In this document: piece after piece, positions 26,601-34,726 of the stretch
Numbering within the stretch: position 1 is the first letter of the stretch
Layout of the letters: the number at the start of each line of letters is the position of its first letter
Source of the DNA: Lachnospiraceae bacterium
Lineage (GTDB): Bacteria > Bacillota > Clostridia > Lachnospirales > Lachnospiraceae
Length of the DNA: 64,000 nucleotides
Assembly: GCA_910575775.1 (NCBI GenBank)
Contig: CAJTEY010000019.1
Location: forward strand, 1-64,000
Reading direction: 5' to 3'
Made by a program: the position numbers and the translations under genes
Notes under the pieces: generated by a model
The model's input: only the letters and a program-made list of their open reading frames with translations
The model's database searches: none
Told to the model about the DNA's origin: nothing

Positions 26601-28409
26601 TTTGCTGTAATTGATGGTCTGTTCGTAACCAGGTGAAACCTTGGGCGTATTGTAAATATCAATGTCGTTGATATCCAGCGGTTTGATCGTATAGTATAAG
26701 GTCACGCTGCCTTGATACTGTCCTTTTAAGTTGACGGTCACACTGGGTGCTTTGGAGGCATTCCAGGTAGCGGCGTTGACGTTATTTTTGTAGCTTAGTG
26801 TATAGTCCGTTTTTTCTTTCAGCAGCGTGTTTTCATGGTATACACGAAAGTTTTGTGTGATTTTCTGGCCGTTATATACGAGATTATCGCTTTCCTTTAC
26901 AAAACCGGCAATCCGGATATCGCCGGAAAGATCAAGGAGTTTTTCGCTGTCGGGATTATTCTTATCGGGAACAACATCAACCACGAAAGAGGATGTTATA
27001 TTGCGGCAGGATACCGTGATCCGGGCATACCCTTCCGCAACAGCCGTGACCGTGGCAGATCCGTTTCCGTCCGCTTTTACAGTGGCGACGGTCTCATCGC
27101 TGCTGTCCCAGATCATATCCGCCTGCAATGTTTCGGGTGAAGCCTTCGCAGTGATCTGCTGAGTGTCTCCGAATGACATCGGTATTCGCTGGCCTTTGGT
27201 GAGGATAGTTTCCTCATCTGTGCCGGCGCCGCTATACAGAACTAACGTGCCTTCCGTTTCTGCCTCAAGTGGCGGTTCATTATCCTCGGCGAGCGTGGAA
27301 TCATCAGATGCATGGCTGTTTTCGGAAACTGTGGAAAGCGTTTCTGCCGTCTGGCCTGTCCCGGCATTTTCCGAATCTGTATCGTCCGCCACCTCTTCGC
27401 TGCCGTTTTTATCCACAGCCGGAGCGTTGTCTCCAGTCAGATCGTCCCCGGAAAGTGCATCGTCAGCGGTATTGGAGCTGTTTTCCGAGACAGAAGTATT
27501 TTCTGAGACAGAAGAATTTTCCGAAACGGATGAACTACTTTGTACGGCATCTGTTATGGATTCTTCCGCAACGGCAAAGTCCTCTGCAGTCTGGTCAGTG
27601 TCTGTGATAGTGTCATTTTGCGGCAGAAAAGGTATGGTAGCGGCAGAATAAAAGGTTTCCGCTTTTACGCCTTCCGTTTCCGGGTAATATGCCGCCCGGA
27701 TGTAGTAGTCGTAATCCTCAGCCGCCTCTTCGGATGTACCGCTATGGTTATCTGTCACGGCAGAGAAGAGTGCTTCGGGGACAAGCGTCATCATTTGATA
27801 ATATTCGCTCTCTGTGTCGGTTATTTCTTCCATGGTAAAGTAAGGCGAAGAGAGTACTGTCTCAAAGTCTTTCCAGTTGTCCTCTGCGCCAAGAAGGTTT
27901 GGGCTTCCTGGCTCTGCTCCGCTTTCACTGCGGAGAATGCTCCATTCCAGTGTGCCAGCCTCTTTGTATGTGTGCGTTTTTTCTATATCATAATTGACAA
28001 ACAGAATCAGAGCTTCCGCTGACGCGAAAGAGACGGGGAGATCATAGGAGAAGGTATCGTCATCTGCGGCGGGAAGCGTGCCATCTTCGGGAATCTGTCC
28101 GATATGTATGGCAGGTAATTCCGTTTTCGGAGCTGCTTTTTCTGTCTCGGATATGGCATCCGCATCTGGTTGGGTATCCTGATCTTCCGAATCGGTATGT
28201 CCGGCAGAAGTTTCTGAAAAATCACCACTGTTCTCAGTTTCTTCGACGTCATCTTCTGGTGCTTCATCGGAAATTATGGTGTTTTCTGAAAGAGAATTTT
28301 CCGAGTCAACGATATTTTCCGTTGCCAGCGCCGTTATGCCGCCACAGTTGCCAAGTGCAAGCGACAGGGTTAGCACTGCCGCAAGCCATCTGTTTCTGTT
28401 TCGCATCAT
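23616..28409 (-). CDS. Giant secreted Ig-like/beta-helix surface protein
   Basis: The protein is 1,597 residues with a signal peptide (about 1-30). The next 350 residues are acidic and Ser-rich and include short SVSEN-type repeats near 290-305. Domains after that, in order: a Big_2-like Ig domain (about 405-480); several divergent copies of a clostridial module with 'KTDYTIKY...GKGxYxG' signatures (about 500-1110); two more Big_2 modules (about 1115-1300); and a C-terminal right-handed parallel beta-helix (about 1320-1597: DDTPYINKML, YLPAGVYHID, then Asn-rich turns). Beta-helix ends like this occur in pectate lyases and polysaccharide-binding proteins. No sortase motif is present at the C-terminus. 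AGGAGGAATAG precedes the start. It is probably an extracellular adhesin or polysaccharide-active protein; which one is unknown. Confidence 0.88.
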   Translation of the reverse strand: MMRNRNRWLAAVLTLSLALGNCGGITALATENIVDSENSLSENTIISDEAPEDDVEETENSGDFSETSAGHTDSEDQDTQPDADAISETEKAAPKTELPAIHIGQIPEDGTLPAADDDTFSYDLPVSFASAEALILFVNYDIEKTHTYKEAGTLEWSILRSESGAEPGSPNLLGAEDNWKDFETVLSSPYFTMEEITDTESEYYQMMTLVPEALFSAVTDNHSGTSEEAAEDYDYYIRAAYYPETEGVKAETFYSAATIPFLPQNDTITDTDQTAEDFAVAEESITDAVQSSSSVSENSSVSENTSVSENSSNTADDALSGDDLTGDNAPAVDKNGSEEVADDTDSENAGTGQTAETLSTVSENSHASDDSTLAEDNEPPLEAETEGTLVLYSGAGTDEETILTKGQRIPMSFGDTQQITAKASPETLQADMIWDSSDETVATVKADGNGSATVTAVAEGYARITVSCRNITSSFVVDVVPDKNNPDSEKLLDLSGDIRIAGFVKESDNLVYNGQKITQNFRVYHENTLLKEKTDYTLSYKNNVNAATWNASKAPSVTVNLKGQYQGSVTLYYTIKPLDINDIDIYNTPKVSPGYEQTINYSKTLKIPAPNLTYGKKKLAAKKDFICDYTKPGENMTALPADYTNGDLYTANKIYSYTVNGTGNFTGSFPMQLVVLKDKTLNFGSASVKFDQKQYEYHGTPLAKSDVHISEVKIGGNVLAETQYDYAVFASGTEGAYVMVSPSEAGRTSGYSGCKKIALKLVGDRKIKDAVPGEDWKETISFSQKTVDKDGGMFQTGSALLSFHNGDKKETLKDGTDYTIKYGNAKKAGNVTVTFTGKGRYTGTLRLTYTVTSNNDIKIVMGKNVAVKNGIYEVPYQKGGAVPELILKDQDYTVLKNKTDYTIKYKDNKTPGTPMTCEIKGKGSYAGYEKTVTLMVTKADIGNCIITIPDKPYSDKPDKWKSTVTIKDANGKKLSAKTDYDADFTFSHTQNSSPQANTVVTVTVTGVGCYEKTITGTYRIFAKNISTLKVVIDPQEYTGKEIKLAKSDIHIYATTADQKNKKELPQKDSCFEILEEEYKNNTKAGTAKVTLRGMGEYGGTKTYSFKIEKKKYQINHVKGITLNKTSLSFPLAEQDEKKRTLTATLTSESNGIVTNPTVIWASSDNGIVAIEEKPDSIVTSSAGSKKTVSISVVLTLKKEGSVTITATSQDGNKKAQCNVTVIDAPVFLEAGQTIQENIGNTYQLHMEFAPTQDQSRLKWESNNPEIISVDQTGLLTMKKAGAALIEAVYTSDSGKFTQQCYAVAIDENEMPPKPETGAILTYKQQTGVTDDTPYINKMLRDFEWGDETHVREVTLYLPAGVYHIDATAGGNDLFGKYKFGGIVLTTNQKLVMSPSALLVALPNNKKNYQVINITGRDGVSVSGGQIIGERKEHNGSGGEWGHGIYVAGSTNITIDNVDISQCWGDGIYLGFYDGPNKSSNGVTITNCNLHHNRRNNLSITDVSNVTVNNCEFNYASGADPQYGIDIEPNKNRTCSNVTISNSRFKGNAKGTIQILGQLNAHVKGVTIENCTGDKEPLIWQGYGGSVSGVTQKGNKWG

Positions 28410-28498
28410 CTATTCCTCCTGTATCCTTTTTTGCACGTCTGAAATGACGGTTGCATATTTTTGTGTATTTATTTTAATAAATGGACATAACTCATGTC

Positions 28499-28504
28499 AT
28501 TATA
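28499..28504 (-). promoter_or_regulatory. Extended -10 promoter of the giant surface protein gene
   Basis: The minus strand reads ATGGTATAAT, a TGn-TATAAT extended -10, about 90 bases upstream of the start codon. No good -35 is seen. Confidence 0.5.
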
Positions 28505-28580
28505 CCATAAATGCGACGAAAAAGTGACATGGAATATCTTCCTGTCAGATATTTTGCTGCATTGAAAGCATTTCTGTATT

Positions 28581-28614
28581 TGTGTTATATTAGGTATATT
28601 CAAAATATAACACA
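28581..28614. repeat. AT-rich perfect inverted repeat
   Basis: TGTGTTATATT and AATATAACACA form perfect 11-bp arms around a 12-base spacer. No T-run follows. It could be an operator, a cruciform, or an end of a lost element. It marks the border between the surface-protein promoter region and degenerate DNA. Confidence 0.6.
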
Positions 28615-29050
28615 GCATATGGTCTGAAAGGCGGCTTTAGCGTGGGAGTTTTTATTCAGTGTGCACGCACCCGTTATCAGGGGCAGTAAAAAGCGGGGAA
28701 ATGGATTTGCCGACAGGCGAATCGCGGTGTACAGGATAAAAAGGGTTCCGGGGATTTTATGAAATACTGTCTGCCGGAAAACGGGGATTACAAGGTATTC
28801 GCCAACATCCCGTCTTTTTGACGACACAGATTGTTGAGAAACTGACGAGTGGGCTTAAATCCGCCGTCTGACATGTGGCTTGTGCCGGAGAAGGGGGCGG
28901 GACTGTATCATGCTTACGAGGATGGCGTCACGCTTTACATTCAGTGGCTCTGTCTCTTTCGATGCTATCAGGGGTTGAAGGGAAGAAAACAGTAAACGGA
29001 AAAAGCCTCTGCTTCAGCGCATGATATCGGGTGATATCGCAAGAAAACAG
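28615..29050 (+). other. Gene-poor stretch with traces of eroded coding sequence
   Basis: No intact gene is seen over more than 400 bases. Short open pieces look coding in composition: a 22-residue piece starting MKYCLPENGDYKVF near 28759, and a piece near 28855-28995 that includes LVPEKGAGLYHAYEDG. They are in different frames and separated by stops. I do not recognise the family. The likeliest explanation is a decayed gene. Confidence 0.45.
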
Positions 29051-29078
29051 TTGACAAATCCCGTCAGTATAATAAAAT
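29051..29078 (+). promoter_or_regulatory. leuS promoter and leader
   Basis: TTGACA (29051-29056) and TAAAAT (29073-29078) have a 16-base spacer. The leader to about 29172 has a 9-bp hairpin (CTGTGGCGG pairing with CTGCCGCAG, two G-U pairs) but no T-box motifs, unlike pheS. A 19-codon ORF at 29088-29147 could be a leader peptide, but only two of its codons are Leu. Confidence 0.65.
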
Positions 29079-29172
29079 AGGTAGAGTATGAGTAAACTTG
29101 GAAAAACTGTGGCGGACAGGGCATTTCCTGCCGCAGATTTGCGATAAAAAAGCCGTATGCGGCGGGAAAGGT

Positions 29173-31713
29173 ATGGGCAGTAACATGGCAGAAGTGTACA
29201 ATCACAGAGAAGTGGAGACAAAGTGGCAGAAGATCTGGGACGACGAGAAGGCTTTCCAGACATCGGAGGATTACTCCAAACCGAAATATTATGCGCTGGT
29301 GGAGTTCCCTTACCCCTCGGGGCAGGGGCTTCATGTGGGACATCCGCGTCCTTACACGGCGCTTGACATTGTGGCGAGAAAGAGAAGAATGCAGGGCTAC
29401 AACGTGCTCTATCCCATGGGGTGGGACGCGTTCGGACTTCCCACGGAGAATTATGCGATCAAAAACCATATTCATCCGAAGATTGTGACACAGAACAATG
29501 TGGCGCGCTTTAAGAGCCAGCTTCATTCTCTCGGCTATTCCTTTGACTGGGAGAGAGAGGTCAATACCACCGATCCCGGCTATTATAAATGGACACAGTG
29601 GATTTTCCTGAAACTGTTCAAAGCGGGACTTGCCTACAAGTCCGAGATGCCGATCAACTGGTGTACTTCCTGCAAGGTCGGACTTGCCAACGAGGAAGTG
29701 GTGAACGGCGTGTGCGAGCGCTGCGGCGCAGAGGTAGTCCGCAAGGTAAAGAGCCAGTGGATGTTAAAGATTACGGAGTACGCCGACAAGCTGATCGAAG
29801 GGCTTGAAACGGTGGACTATGTGGAGCGCGTCAAGGTGTCCCAGAAAAACTGGATCGGCAAATCGATGGGTGCGGAAGTGGACTTTTCCATCAAGGATAA
29901 GGAAGATAAGCTGCGCGTTTATACGACCCGCTGTGACACTTTGTTCGGAGCAACTTACATGGTGGTGTCGCCGGAGCATCCGATCATTGACAAGTATAAA
30001 GAAGAGCTGAAAAACTGGGACGATATCTGCGCGTACAGAGAGCAGGCGGCCAGAAAGTCCGATTTCGAACGGGCGGAGCTTGCGAAGGAGAAAACCGGCG
30101 TGCGCATCGACGGTATGTCTGCGGTGAACCCGGTGAACGGCAAGGAGATTCCGATTTATATTTCCGACTATGTGCTGATGAGTTACGGCACGGGCGCGAT
30201 CATGGCAGTGCCGGCACACGATGAGAGAGACTGGGAGTTTGCGAAGAAGTTCGGTCTGCCTATCGTCGAGGTGGTTGCGGGAGGAAAGGATGTGCAGGAG
30301 GAAGTGTACACGGATGTGGCTGAGGGCATGCTTGTGAACTCCGACTTCCTGAACGGTTTAAGCGTGTCGGACGCCAAGGAGAAAATGATCGCTTTTCTGG
30401 AGGAGAAGGGCGTAGGCTGTGCCAAGACCAACTTTAAGCTGCGCGACTGGGTATTCTCCAGACAGCGTTACTGGGGCGAGCCGATTCCGATTGTAGAATG
30501 TGAGAAATGCGGTTTTGTGCCGCTTGACGAGAGTGAGCTTCCTTTAGAGTTGCCCGATGTGGAGAGCTATATGCCGACAGATAACGGAGAATCACCGCTG
30601 GCAGCTATGACTGATTGGGTCAATACCACCTGCCCCTGCTGCGGCGGCCCCGCGAAGCGTGAGACGGACACGATGCCTCAGTGGGCGGGATCGTCATGGT
30701 ATTTCCTGCGCTATACCGATCCGAAAAATGAGAACGCGCTGGCAAGTAAGGAAGCGCTGGATTATTGGATGCCTGTGGACTGGTACAACGGCGGTATGGA
30801 GCATACCACACTGCATCTGTTATATTCCCGGTTCTGGCATAAGTTCCTCTATGACCAGAAGACGGTGCCATGTCCGGAGCCTTATGCGAAGAGAACATCC
30901 CACGGCATGATTCTGGGACTGAATCCCCACTGTTTCTCCAATCTGCCGACGGCGGAGCAGGAGGCGCTTCTGGCTGAACATGGCAGCGAGAAGGCGGTGA
31001 AGGCAGCTCTGAAGGAAAAATACGGAGAGATGGCGGATCACCCGGTTGTCAAGATGTCCAAATCCCTTGGCAATGTGGTGAATCCCGATGATATTGTGAT
31101 AGAGTACGGTGCGGATACCCTGCGGACATACGAGATGTTTATCGGCGCTTTTGAGCTGAGCGCAGGCTGGAGTGAGGATGGCGTGAAGGGATGCCGCAGA
31201 TTCCTTGAGAGAGTGTGGAAGCTGCAGGATATTCTGACAGACAGCATGGATTACTCCAAAGATATGGAGATTAAGATGCACCAGACCATCAAGAAAGTGA
31301 GCAGCGATTTCGAAAATCTGAAATATAATACGGCGATCGCGGCGATGATGACTCTCGTGAATGAATTTTATAAGAAAAATGCGGTGACAAAGGGCGAGTT
31401 CCGAACGCTGCTTGCGCTGTTGAACCCGGTGGCACCTCATATAACTGAGGAACTGTGGCAGGCGGTCGGATTTGAGGGCAGGGTTTACCAGACTTCCTGG
31501 CCGGAGTATGAGGAAGCCAAAACTGTGGAGTCAACCGTGGAAATCATGGTACAGATCAACGGTAAGAACCGGGCAACGCTGAATATCGGCAAGGATGACC
31601 TGAAGGATGAGGTCATTGCGAAGGCAAAGGAGACAATTGCCGAGAAGCTGACGGGTACCATTGTGAAGGAGATTTATGTGCCGGGAAGACTTGTAAATAT
31701 CGTGCAGAAATAA
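29173..31713 (+). CDS. leuS: Leucine-tRNA ligase
   Basis: The protein is about 846 residues. It charges tRNA-Leu. The class I signatures are present: the HIGH-type motif is HVGHPRPYT (within [18 protein letters not shown]) near residue 50, and [13 protein letters not shown] is the KMSKS motif near 630. The CP1 editing region (about 220-400) includes [16 protein letters not shown] Cys4-like zinc segment [21 protein letters not shown] is at about 160-180 and a second Cys cluster is near 485 (CPCC). The start is ATG 29173 or ATG 29185; GGGAAAGG lies directly before the first, so spacing is poor for it and long for the second. The open frame extends upstream to 29098, but that part is leader. Confidence 0.96.
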   Translation: MGSNMAEVYNHREVETKWQKIWDDEKAFQTSEDYSKPKYYALVEFPYPSGQGLHVGHPRPYTALDIVARKRRMQGYNVLYPMGWDAFGLPTENYAIKNHIHPKIVTQNNVARFKSQLHSLGYSFDWEREVNTTDPGYYKWTQWIFLKLFKAGLAYKSEMPINWCTSCKVGLANEEVVNGVCERCGAEVVRKVKSQWMLKITEYADKLIEGLETVDYVERVKVSQKNWIGKSMGAEVDFSIKDKEDKLRVYTTRCDTLFGATYMVVSPEHPIIDKYKEELKNWDDICAYREQAARKSDFERAELAKEKTGVRIDGMSAVNPVNGKEIPIYISDYVLMSYGTGAIMAVPAHDERDWEFAKKFGLPIVEVVAGGKDVQEEVYTDVAEGMLVNSDFLNGLSVSDAKEKMIAFLEEKGVGCAKTNFKLRDWVFSRQRYWGEPIPIVECEKCGFVPLDESELPLELPDVESYMPTDNGESPLAAMTDWVNTTCPCCGGPAKRETDTMPQWAGSSWYFLRYTDPKNENALASKEALDYWMPVDWYNGGMEHTTLHLLYSRFWHKFLYDQKTVPCPEPYAKRTSHGMILGLNPHCFSNLPTAEQEALLAEHGSEKAVKAALKEKYGEMADHPVVKMSKSLGNVVNPDDIVIEYGADTLRTYEMFIGAFELSAGWSEDGVKGCRRFLERVWKLQDILTDSMDYSKDMEIKMHQTIKKVSSDFENLKYNTAIAAMMTLVNEFYKKNAVTKGEFRTLLALLNPVAPHITEELWQAVGFEGRVYQTSWPEYEEAKTVESTVEIMVQINGKNRATLNIGKDDLKDEVIAKAKETIAEKLTGTIVKEIYVPGRLVNIVQK

Positions 31714-31717
31714 AAAG

Positions 31718-31754
31718 CAGGGGCATTTTCGTGACGCGGGAATGTCCCTGTTTT
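31718..31754 (+). terminator. leuS terminator
   Basis: CAGGGGCATT pairs with AATGTCCCTG (one G-U) and TTTT follows. An upstream start for the next ORF would lie in the loop, supporting the later start of hisJ. Confidence 0.85.
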
Positions 31755-31769
31755 CTAAAGGAGAAGAAC

Positions 31770-32600
31770 ATGTTTGTGGATTATCATGTACATACAGATT
31801 ATAGCGATGATTCTGACTATTCCATGGAAGATGTGGTGAAAGATGCCATCCGTATGGGAATGGATGAAATCTGCTTTACGGATCATGTGGATTATGGGGC
31901 GAAAGTGGATTGGGACAGCGGAGAGGAGATTCCGTACTGTGCGGGACTTGCGATGGTAAATGTGGACTATCCGGCTTATGTGGAGGAGATTCGGGAACTG
32001 AAAAACCGCTATGCAGATCAGATCGCCATCAAAATGGGGCTGGAGTTTGGTATGCAGGTTCACACGATACCGAAATTTGAGGCGTTATATCAACGTTATC
32101 CCTTTGATTTTATTATTTTGTCCGTGCATCAGGTGGAGGACAAGGGCTTTTGGTCGCAGGAATTTCAGCAGGGACGGACGCAGAAAGAATATAACGAGCG
32201 ATATTATGAGGAACTTTTGTATCTCGTAAAGCATTATCAGAATTATAGTGTGCTGGGACATCTGGATATGGTTTTGAGATACGATAAAATGGGTGTTTAT
32301 CCGTTTCGCTTCGTGAGACATTATGTGGAGGAAATTCTTGCGGAGGTTATCAGAAACGGAAAGGGAATCGAGATCAATACTTCTTCCCATCGCTACGGAC
32401 TTTCGGATTCGACTCCCTCACGGGAAATTCTGACGATGTATTTTGATATGGGCGGAACCATTTTGACGCTCGGCAGCGACAGTCACGCGCCTGCGCATCT
32501 TGGGACATATATGGAGGAATCAAAGAGATTGTTGAAGGAGATCGGTTTTCAGCATTTTTGCACCTATGAAAAAATGCAGCCTGTTTTTCATCCGTTATGA
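31770..32600 (+). CDS. hisJ: Histidinol-phosphatase of the PHP family
   Basis: The protein is 276 residues from ATG 31770, with AAAGGAGAAG before it. PHP metal-binding motifs are visible: DYHVHTDYSDDS at the start, CFTDHVDYG near 40, and the C-terminal TLGSDSHAPAHLG. The enzyme removes phosphate from L-histidinol phosphate in histidine synthesis. Some PHP proteins of this size have other phosphatase targets, and no other his genes lie nearby, so the substrate is inferred. It follows leuS after a terminator. Confidence 0.85.
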   Translation: MFVDYHVHTDYSDDSDYSMEDVVKDAIRMGMDEICFTDHVDYGAKVDWDSGEEIPYCAGLAMVNVDYPAYVEEIRELKNRYADQIAIKMGLEFGMQVHTIPKFEALYQRYPFDFIILSVHQVEDKGFWSQEFQQGRTQKEYNERYYEELLYLVKHYQNYSVLGHLDMVLRYDKMGVYPFRFVRHYVEEILAEVIRNGKGIEINTSSHRYGLSDSTPSREILTMYFDMGGTILTLGSDSHAPAHLGTYMEESKRLLKEIGFQHFCTYEKMQPVFHPL

Positions 32601-32611
32601 TGCAGGGAAAG

Positions 32612-32645
32612 AAAAAGCCGGAGTCATGTTTGGGATGGCTCCGGC
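32612..32645 (-). terminator. Bidirectional terminator between hisJ and the minus-strand gene
   Basis: GCCGGAGTCAT and ATGGCTCCGGC form an 11-bp stem with one G-U pair. The minus strand has a TTTTTC run after it, so it mainly serves the gene ending at 32660. Confidence 0.85.
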
Positions 32646-32659
32646 GTCTCTGATTTCTG

Positions 32660-32929
32660 TCATTTATTTTTTCGCATCCGCATCATTTTATCTATTGCGG
32701 CTGCATCCTCCGGGGAGGATTCTCTTTTGATGATGGCGACAATGGTTTCGATTTCCTCATTGGAGAAAGTAATGTGATCCGCCTGTCCTCTCTTGGCGAC
32801 GGCCATCAGAAAGGGCAGCATCTGATCTTTGCTCAGTGTACGGCTCTCGAAGACGAGAGCCTGTAAAAATTCCAGCTTTGCCTTGTCGATTCCGGACAGG
32901 GCCGGGTCGTTCATCCAGTCATTGTTCAT
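32660..32929 (-). CDS. Conserved small protein, function unknown
   Basis: The protein is 89 residues from ATG 32929, which has GGAGG five bases upstream; the longer frame to 32956 lacks a site. It is helical, begins MNNDWMNDPALSGIDKAKLE, and ends in a Lys/Arg-Met-rich tail. No membrane segment, Cys motif or known domain is seen. It follows the next gene on the minus strand by 66 bases and is likely co-transcribed with it. Both proteins contain Met-rich helical stretches, so they may work together; this is a guess. Confidence 0.7.
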   Translation of the reverse strand: MNNDWMNDPALSGIDKAKLEFLQALVFESRTLSKDQMLPFLMAVAKRGQADHITFSNEEIETIVAIIKRESSPEDAAAIDKMMRMRKNK

Positions 32930-32995
32930 AGCAACCTCCAATGTGAACCAGATCAAGCTATATCATTTTGCTTTTCTGGTAGAATACGGTGTAGT

Positions 32996-33568
32996 CTACG
33001 TTTCGCTGTCGGATGATGGATGCGGCTGAAACATTTCATACATTTCCCGCTGTTCCGGGGTCAGCATGTTCATCAGCATATCCATCATGGGGGAGCCGGC
33101 GGAGGACGGGGGGTCAGAACCGTCTGCATCTCCGGCGTCCCCGGGATGCCCCATCCCGGACAGTGGATTTTCAAACAGGGAATCCATATTCATGTCGGGG
33201 AAAATTTCCTGCATGGCGCTCATGGTCTGCGACATTTCCTGCACGGTTTCCATGGTCTGCAGGATATTTTGTATCTGTTCCAACTGTCTGATTTCTTCCG
33301 GGGTGGAGTAGAGGCAAAGCTCTCTGCAGAGCTTTTTTAAATCGGGCTTTTCCGGCTGGGAAAGTCCGCATCCGCAAAGTGTGACAGCGTGCTTTTTTGT
33401 ATGGTTTATGGTATACTGCAGTTCCATATATTTGATGTAGACGGCCAGATGCTTCTGCATAGAAGGCTCTATGTAGGGGAGAAGAACCTTGAGCTTCTGG
33501 ATCTGGTTGTTGGTGTACAAGGCATCGAATGCCATAACATTTGACGCGTCTTCCTTTTTATCTGCCAT
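32996..33568 (-). CDS. Conserved hypothetical protein with Met-rich C-terminus
   Basis: The protein is 190 residues from ATG 33568 (AGAAAGG about eight bases upstream); an ORF to 33616 has a less likely start. It is soluble and helical (AFDALYTNNQIQKLKVLLPYIEPSMQ), with a Gln/Met-rich segment (TMETVQEMSQTMSAMQ) and a Gly/Asp/Pro linker. The end is MMDMLMNMLTPEQREMYEMF. I do not recognise a domain. It shares a transcription unit with the small gene at 32660-32929. The N-terminal half resembles a helical bundle seen in small clostridial proteins of unknown role. Confidence 0.7.
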   Translation of the reverse strand: MADKKEDASNVMAFDALYTNNQIQKLKVLLPYIEPSMQKHLAVYIKYMELQYTINHTKKHAVTLCGCGLSQPEKPDLKKLCRELCLYSTPEEIRQLEQIQNILQTMETVQEMSQTMSAMQEIFPDMNMDSLFENPLSGMGHPGDAGDADGSDPPSSAGSPMMDMLMNMLTPEQREMYEMFQPHPSSDSET

Positions 33569-33621
33569 AAGATATGCCTTTCTGATGCCTTCTTTCTCTA
33601 TAAGTATATGACACATGAGAG

Positions 33622-33654
33622 AAAAATAGGCTCCGGCTCTGGCAGGAGCCTATT
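33622..33654 (-). terminator. Terminator of the Cys-rich small protein gene
   Basis: AATAGGCTCC and GGAGCCTATT form a perfect 10-bp stem. On the minus strand it is followed by TTTTTC. A second hairpin lies just upstream on that strand (33682-33711: TAACAGTCCGGCC with GGCCGGGCTGTTA around TTAA), so there are two in tandem. Confidence 0.85.
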
Positions 33655-33742
33655 TTCCGGATGTGCTTGAAAGATGTGCCATAACAGTCCGGCCTTAAGG
33701 CCGGGCTGTTACGCGTGAGGATGGTTCATTGCGCTGCTTTTT

Positions 33743-33973
33743 CTAGTTGTTGCAGCAGCAGGATAAGAGGATCAGAATCCAGATCCAGGAACAGCAGTTG
33801 TTGTCGCCGCCAAAGAGGCTGTTGCCGCCGAAAAAGCCGCCGCCACAACCGCAGCTGTCGCCATTGTTACCACAGCAGGATAAGAGGATCAGAATCCAGA
33901 TCCAGGAACCACATCCGTTGTTAGTAGCGCAGGTATTGTTGCATCCACAGTGAGTTGCTGTAAGATCACTCAT
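33743..33973 (-). CDS. Cys-rich small protein with duplicated WIWILILL hydrophobic motif
   Basis: The protein is 76 residues. It has two copies of SWIWILILLSCC (about 23-34 and 62-73), each preceded by an Asn/Cys-rich turn, and a Gly/Cys linker (CGCGGGFFGG) between them. At the DNA level the copies share a perfect 37-bp repeat 117 bases apart, so the duplication is recent. TTTGGAGGGCAC precedes the start. The upstream minus strand has CATAAGATA at 34013-34005, fitting a sigma-K -10 (CATAnnnTA), with a CACC-like -35 at near spacing. Small Cys/Gly-rich proteins of this style are often spore coat or membrane-associated proteins. The function is unknown. Confidence 0.75.
   Translation of the reverse strand: MSDLTATHCGCNNTCATNNGCGSWIWILILLSCCGNNGDSCGCGGGFFGGNSLFGGDNNCCSWIWILILLSCCCNN
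33756..33909. repeat. 37-bp perfect direct repeat inside the Cys-rich gene
   Basis: The same 37 bases occur at 33756-33792 and 33873-33909, starting CAGCAGGATAAGAGGATCAG. The offset is 117 bases, or 39 codons, so the reading frame is preserved. Both copies encode the SWIWILILLSCC segment. Confidence 0.95.
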
Positions 33974-34076
33974 TTTTAGTGCCCTCCAAATGTTAGTTAT
34001 GGTTTATCTTATGTGGGTGGAGTGAATTGGTGCCTATGGAAAAAAGATTCCTGATTTTTTCATGTGTAGGAAGGAC

Positions 34077-34105
34077 TTGAAACATATGTTCGCCTGTGAT
34101 AAGAT
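34077..34105 (+). promoter_or_regulatory. Promoter directly abutting a start codon
   Basis: TTGAAA (34077-34082) and TAAGAT (34100-34105) have a 17-base spacer. The predicted transcription start is at about 34112, the A of the ATG, which would give a leaderless mRNA. Confidence 0.7.
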
Positions 34106-34111
34106 ATCAAT

Positions 34112-34726
34112 ATGTTTGAGAATAGGAAGGAAACCAACAGAAAAGACAGCAGAAGGATCAGCAGGGCGGACATATGTCTGATGGCATTTTTTCTGCTTCT
34201 GGCATTGGGATGCTTTGGCTGGTCTGTTTTGAGCCGGAAAGAAGGGCAGAGGCTGCAGATCTCCTATGACGGCCAGACGGTTATGAATGTGCCATTGTCA
34301 CAGATCCGGCCGCAGAAAATTGCCGGAGAGGGTGACGGGGCCGTCCGTTACTGTCTGATTCGCTGCCTGGACGAGAGCGTCTCCTGTGAGTGGTATGATG
34401 CAAGACCCGATCTGGCGTCGACAGTTCCTGATGGAGGCAGCTACAATCTGCTGGCTGTTTCAGTAACCGGCGTTTTCATGGAGGCAGCCGACTGCAGGGA
34501 TCAGATCTGCGTACATCATATCCCCCTTACGGGCATCGGGGAGAGCATGATCTGCCTGCCGCATAAGCTTGTGGTGGAAATGGCCGGTGAAGCGGATGAG
34601 GGGACGCTGGATGGCATCGCAAAGGCGGAGAAAGCGGGAAAACGCCCAGATGTCATGTCGAAAGCGGAGAAAACAGGAAAAACCGTATACAATGGGGGGA
34701 GGCGCAGCTATGAGACGGACGGCTGA
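34112..34726 (+). CDS. NusG domain II-containing membrane-anchored protein
   Basis: The protein is 204 residues with a basic N-terminus, one membrane helix at about 22-41 (CLMAFFLLLALGCFGWSVL), then an external domain. The segment ADCRDQICVHHIPLTGIGES followed by MICLPHKLVVEM is the hallmark of the NusG domain II family, with paired Cys residues at the ends. The C-terminal roughly 40 residues are Lys/Ala-rich. The family commonly precedes a Gx-transporter gene, as here, and the two overlap by 17 bases. The role is unknown; it may be an assembly partner of the membrane protein. There is no ribosome-binding site before the ATG. Confidence 0.85.
   Translation: MFENRKETNRKDSRRISRADICLMAFFLLLALGCFGWSVLSRKEGQRLQISYDGQTVMNVPLSQIRPQKIAGEGDGAVRYCLIRCLDESVSCEWYDARPDLASTVPDGGSYNLLAVSVTGVFMEAADCRDQICVHHIPLTGIGESMICLPHKLVVEMAGEADEGTLDGIAKAEKAGKRPDVMSKAEKTGKTVYNGGRRSYETDG

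Noticed and set aside
27163-27651. Ser/Val-rich plus-strand ORF opposite the giant surface protein
   Set aside because: It is antisense to the Ser/Glu-rich repeat region, with low complexity and no start signals.
29088-29147. 19-codon leader ORF as a leucine attenuator of leuS
   Set aside because: It has only two Leu codons, and no terminator/antiterminator pair is visible.
33756-33909. Two 37-bp repeats as a possible CRISPR array
   Set aside because: There are only two repeats, and both, with the spacer, lie in frame within one protein-coding gene.
33715-33953. Plus-strand Arg/Ser- and Gln-rich ORFs over the Cys-rich gene
   Set aside because: They are antisense shadows whose repeats come from the duplicated 37-bp unit.
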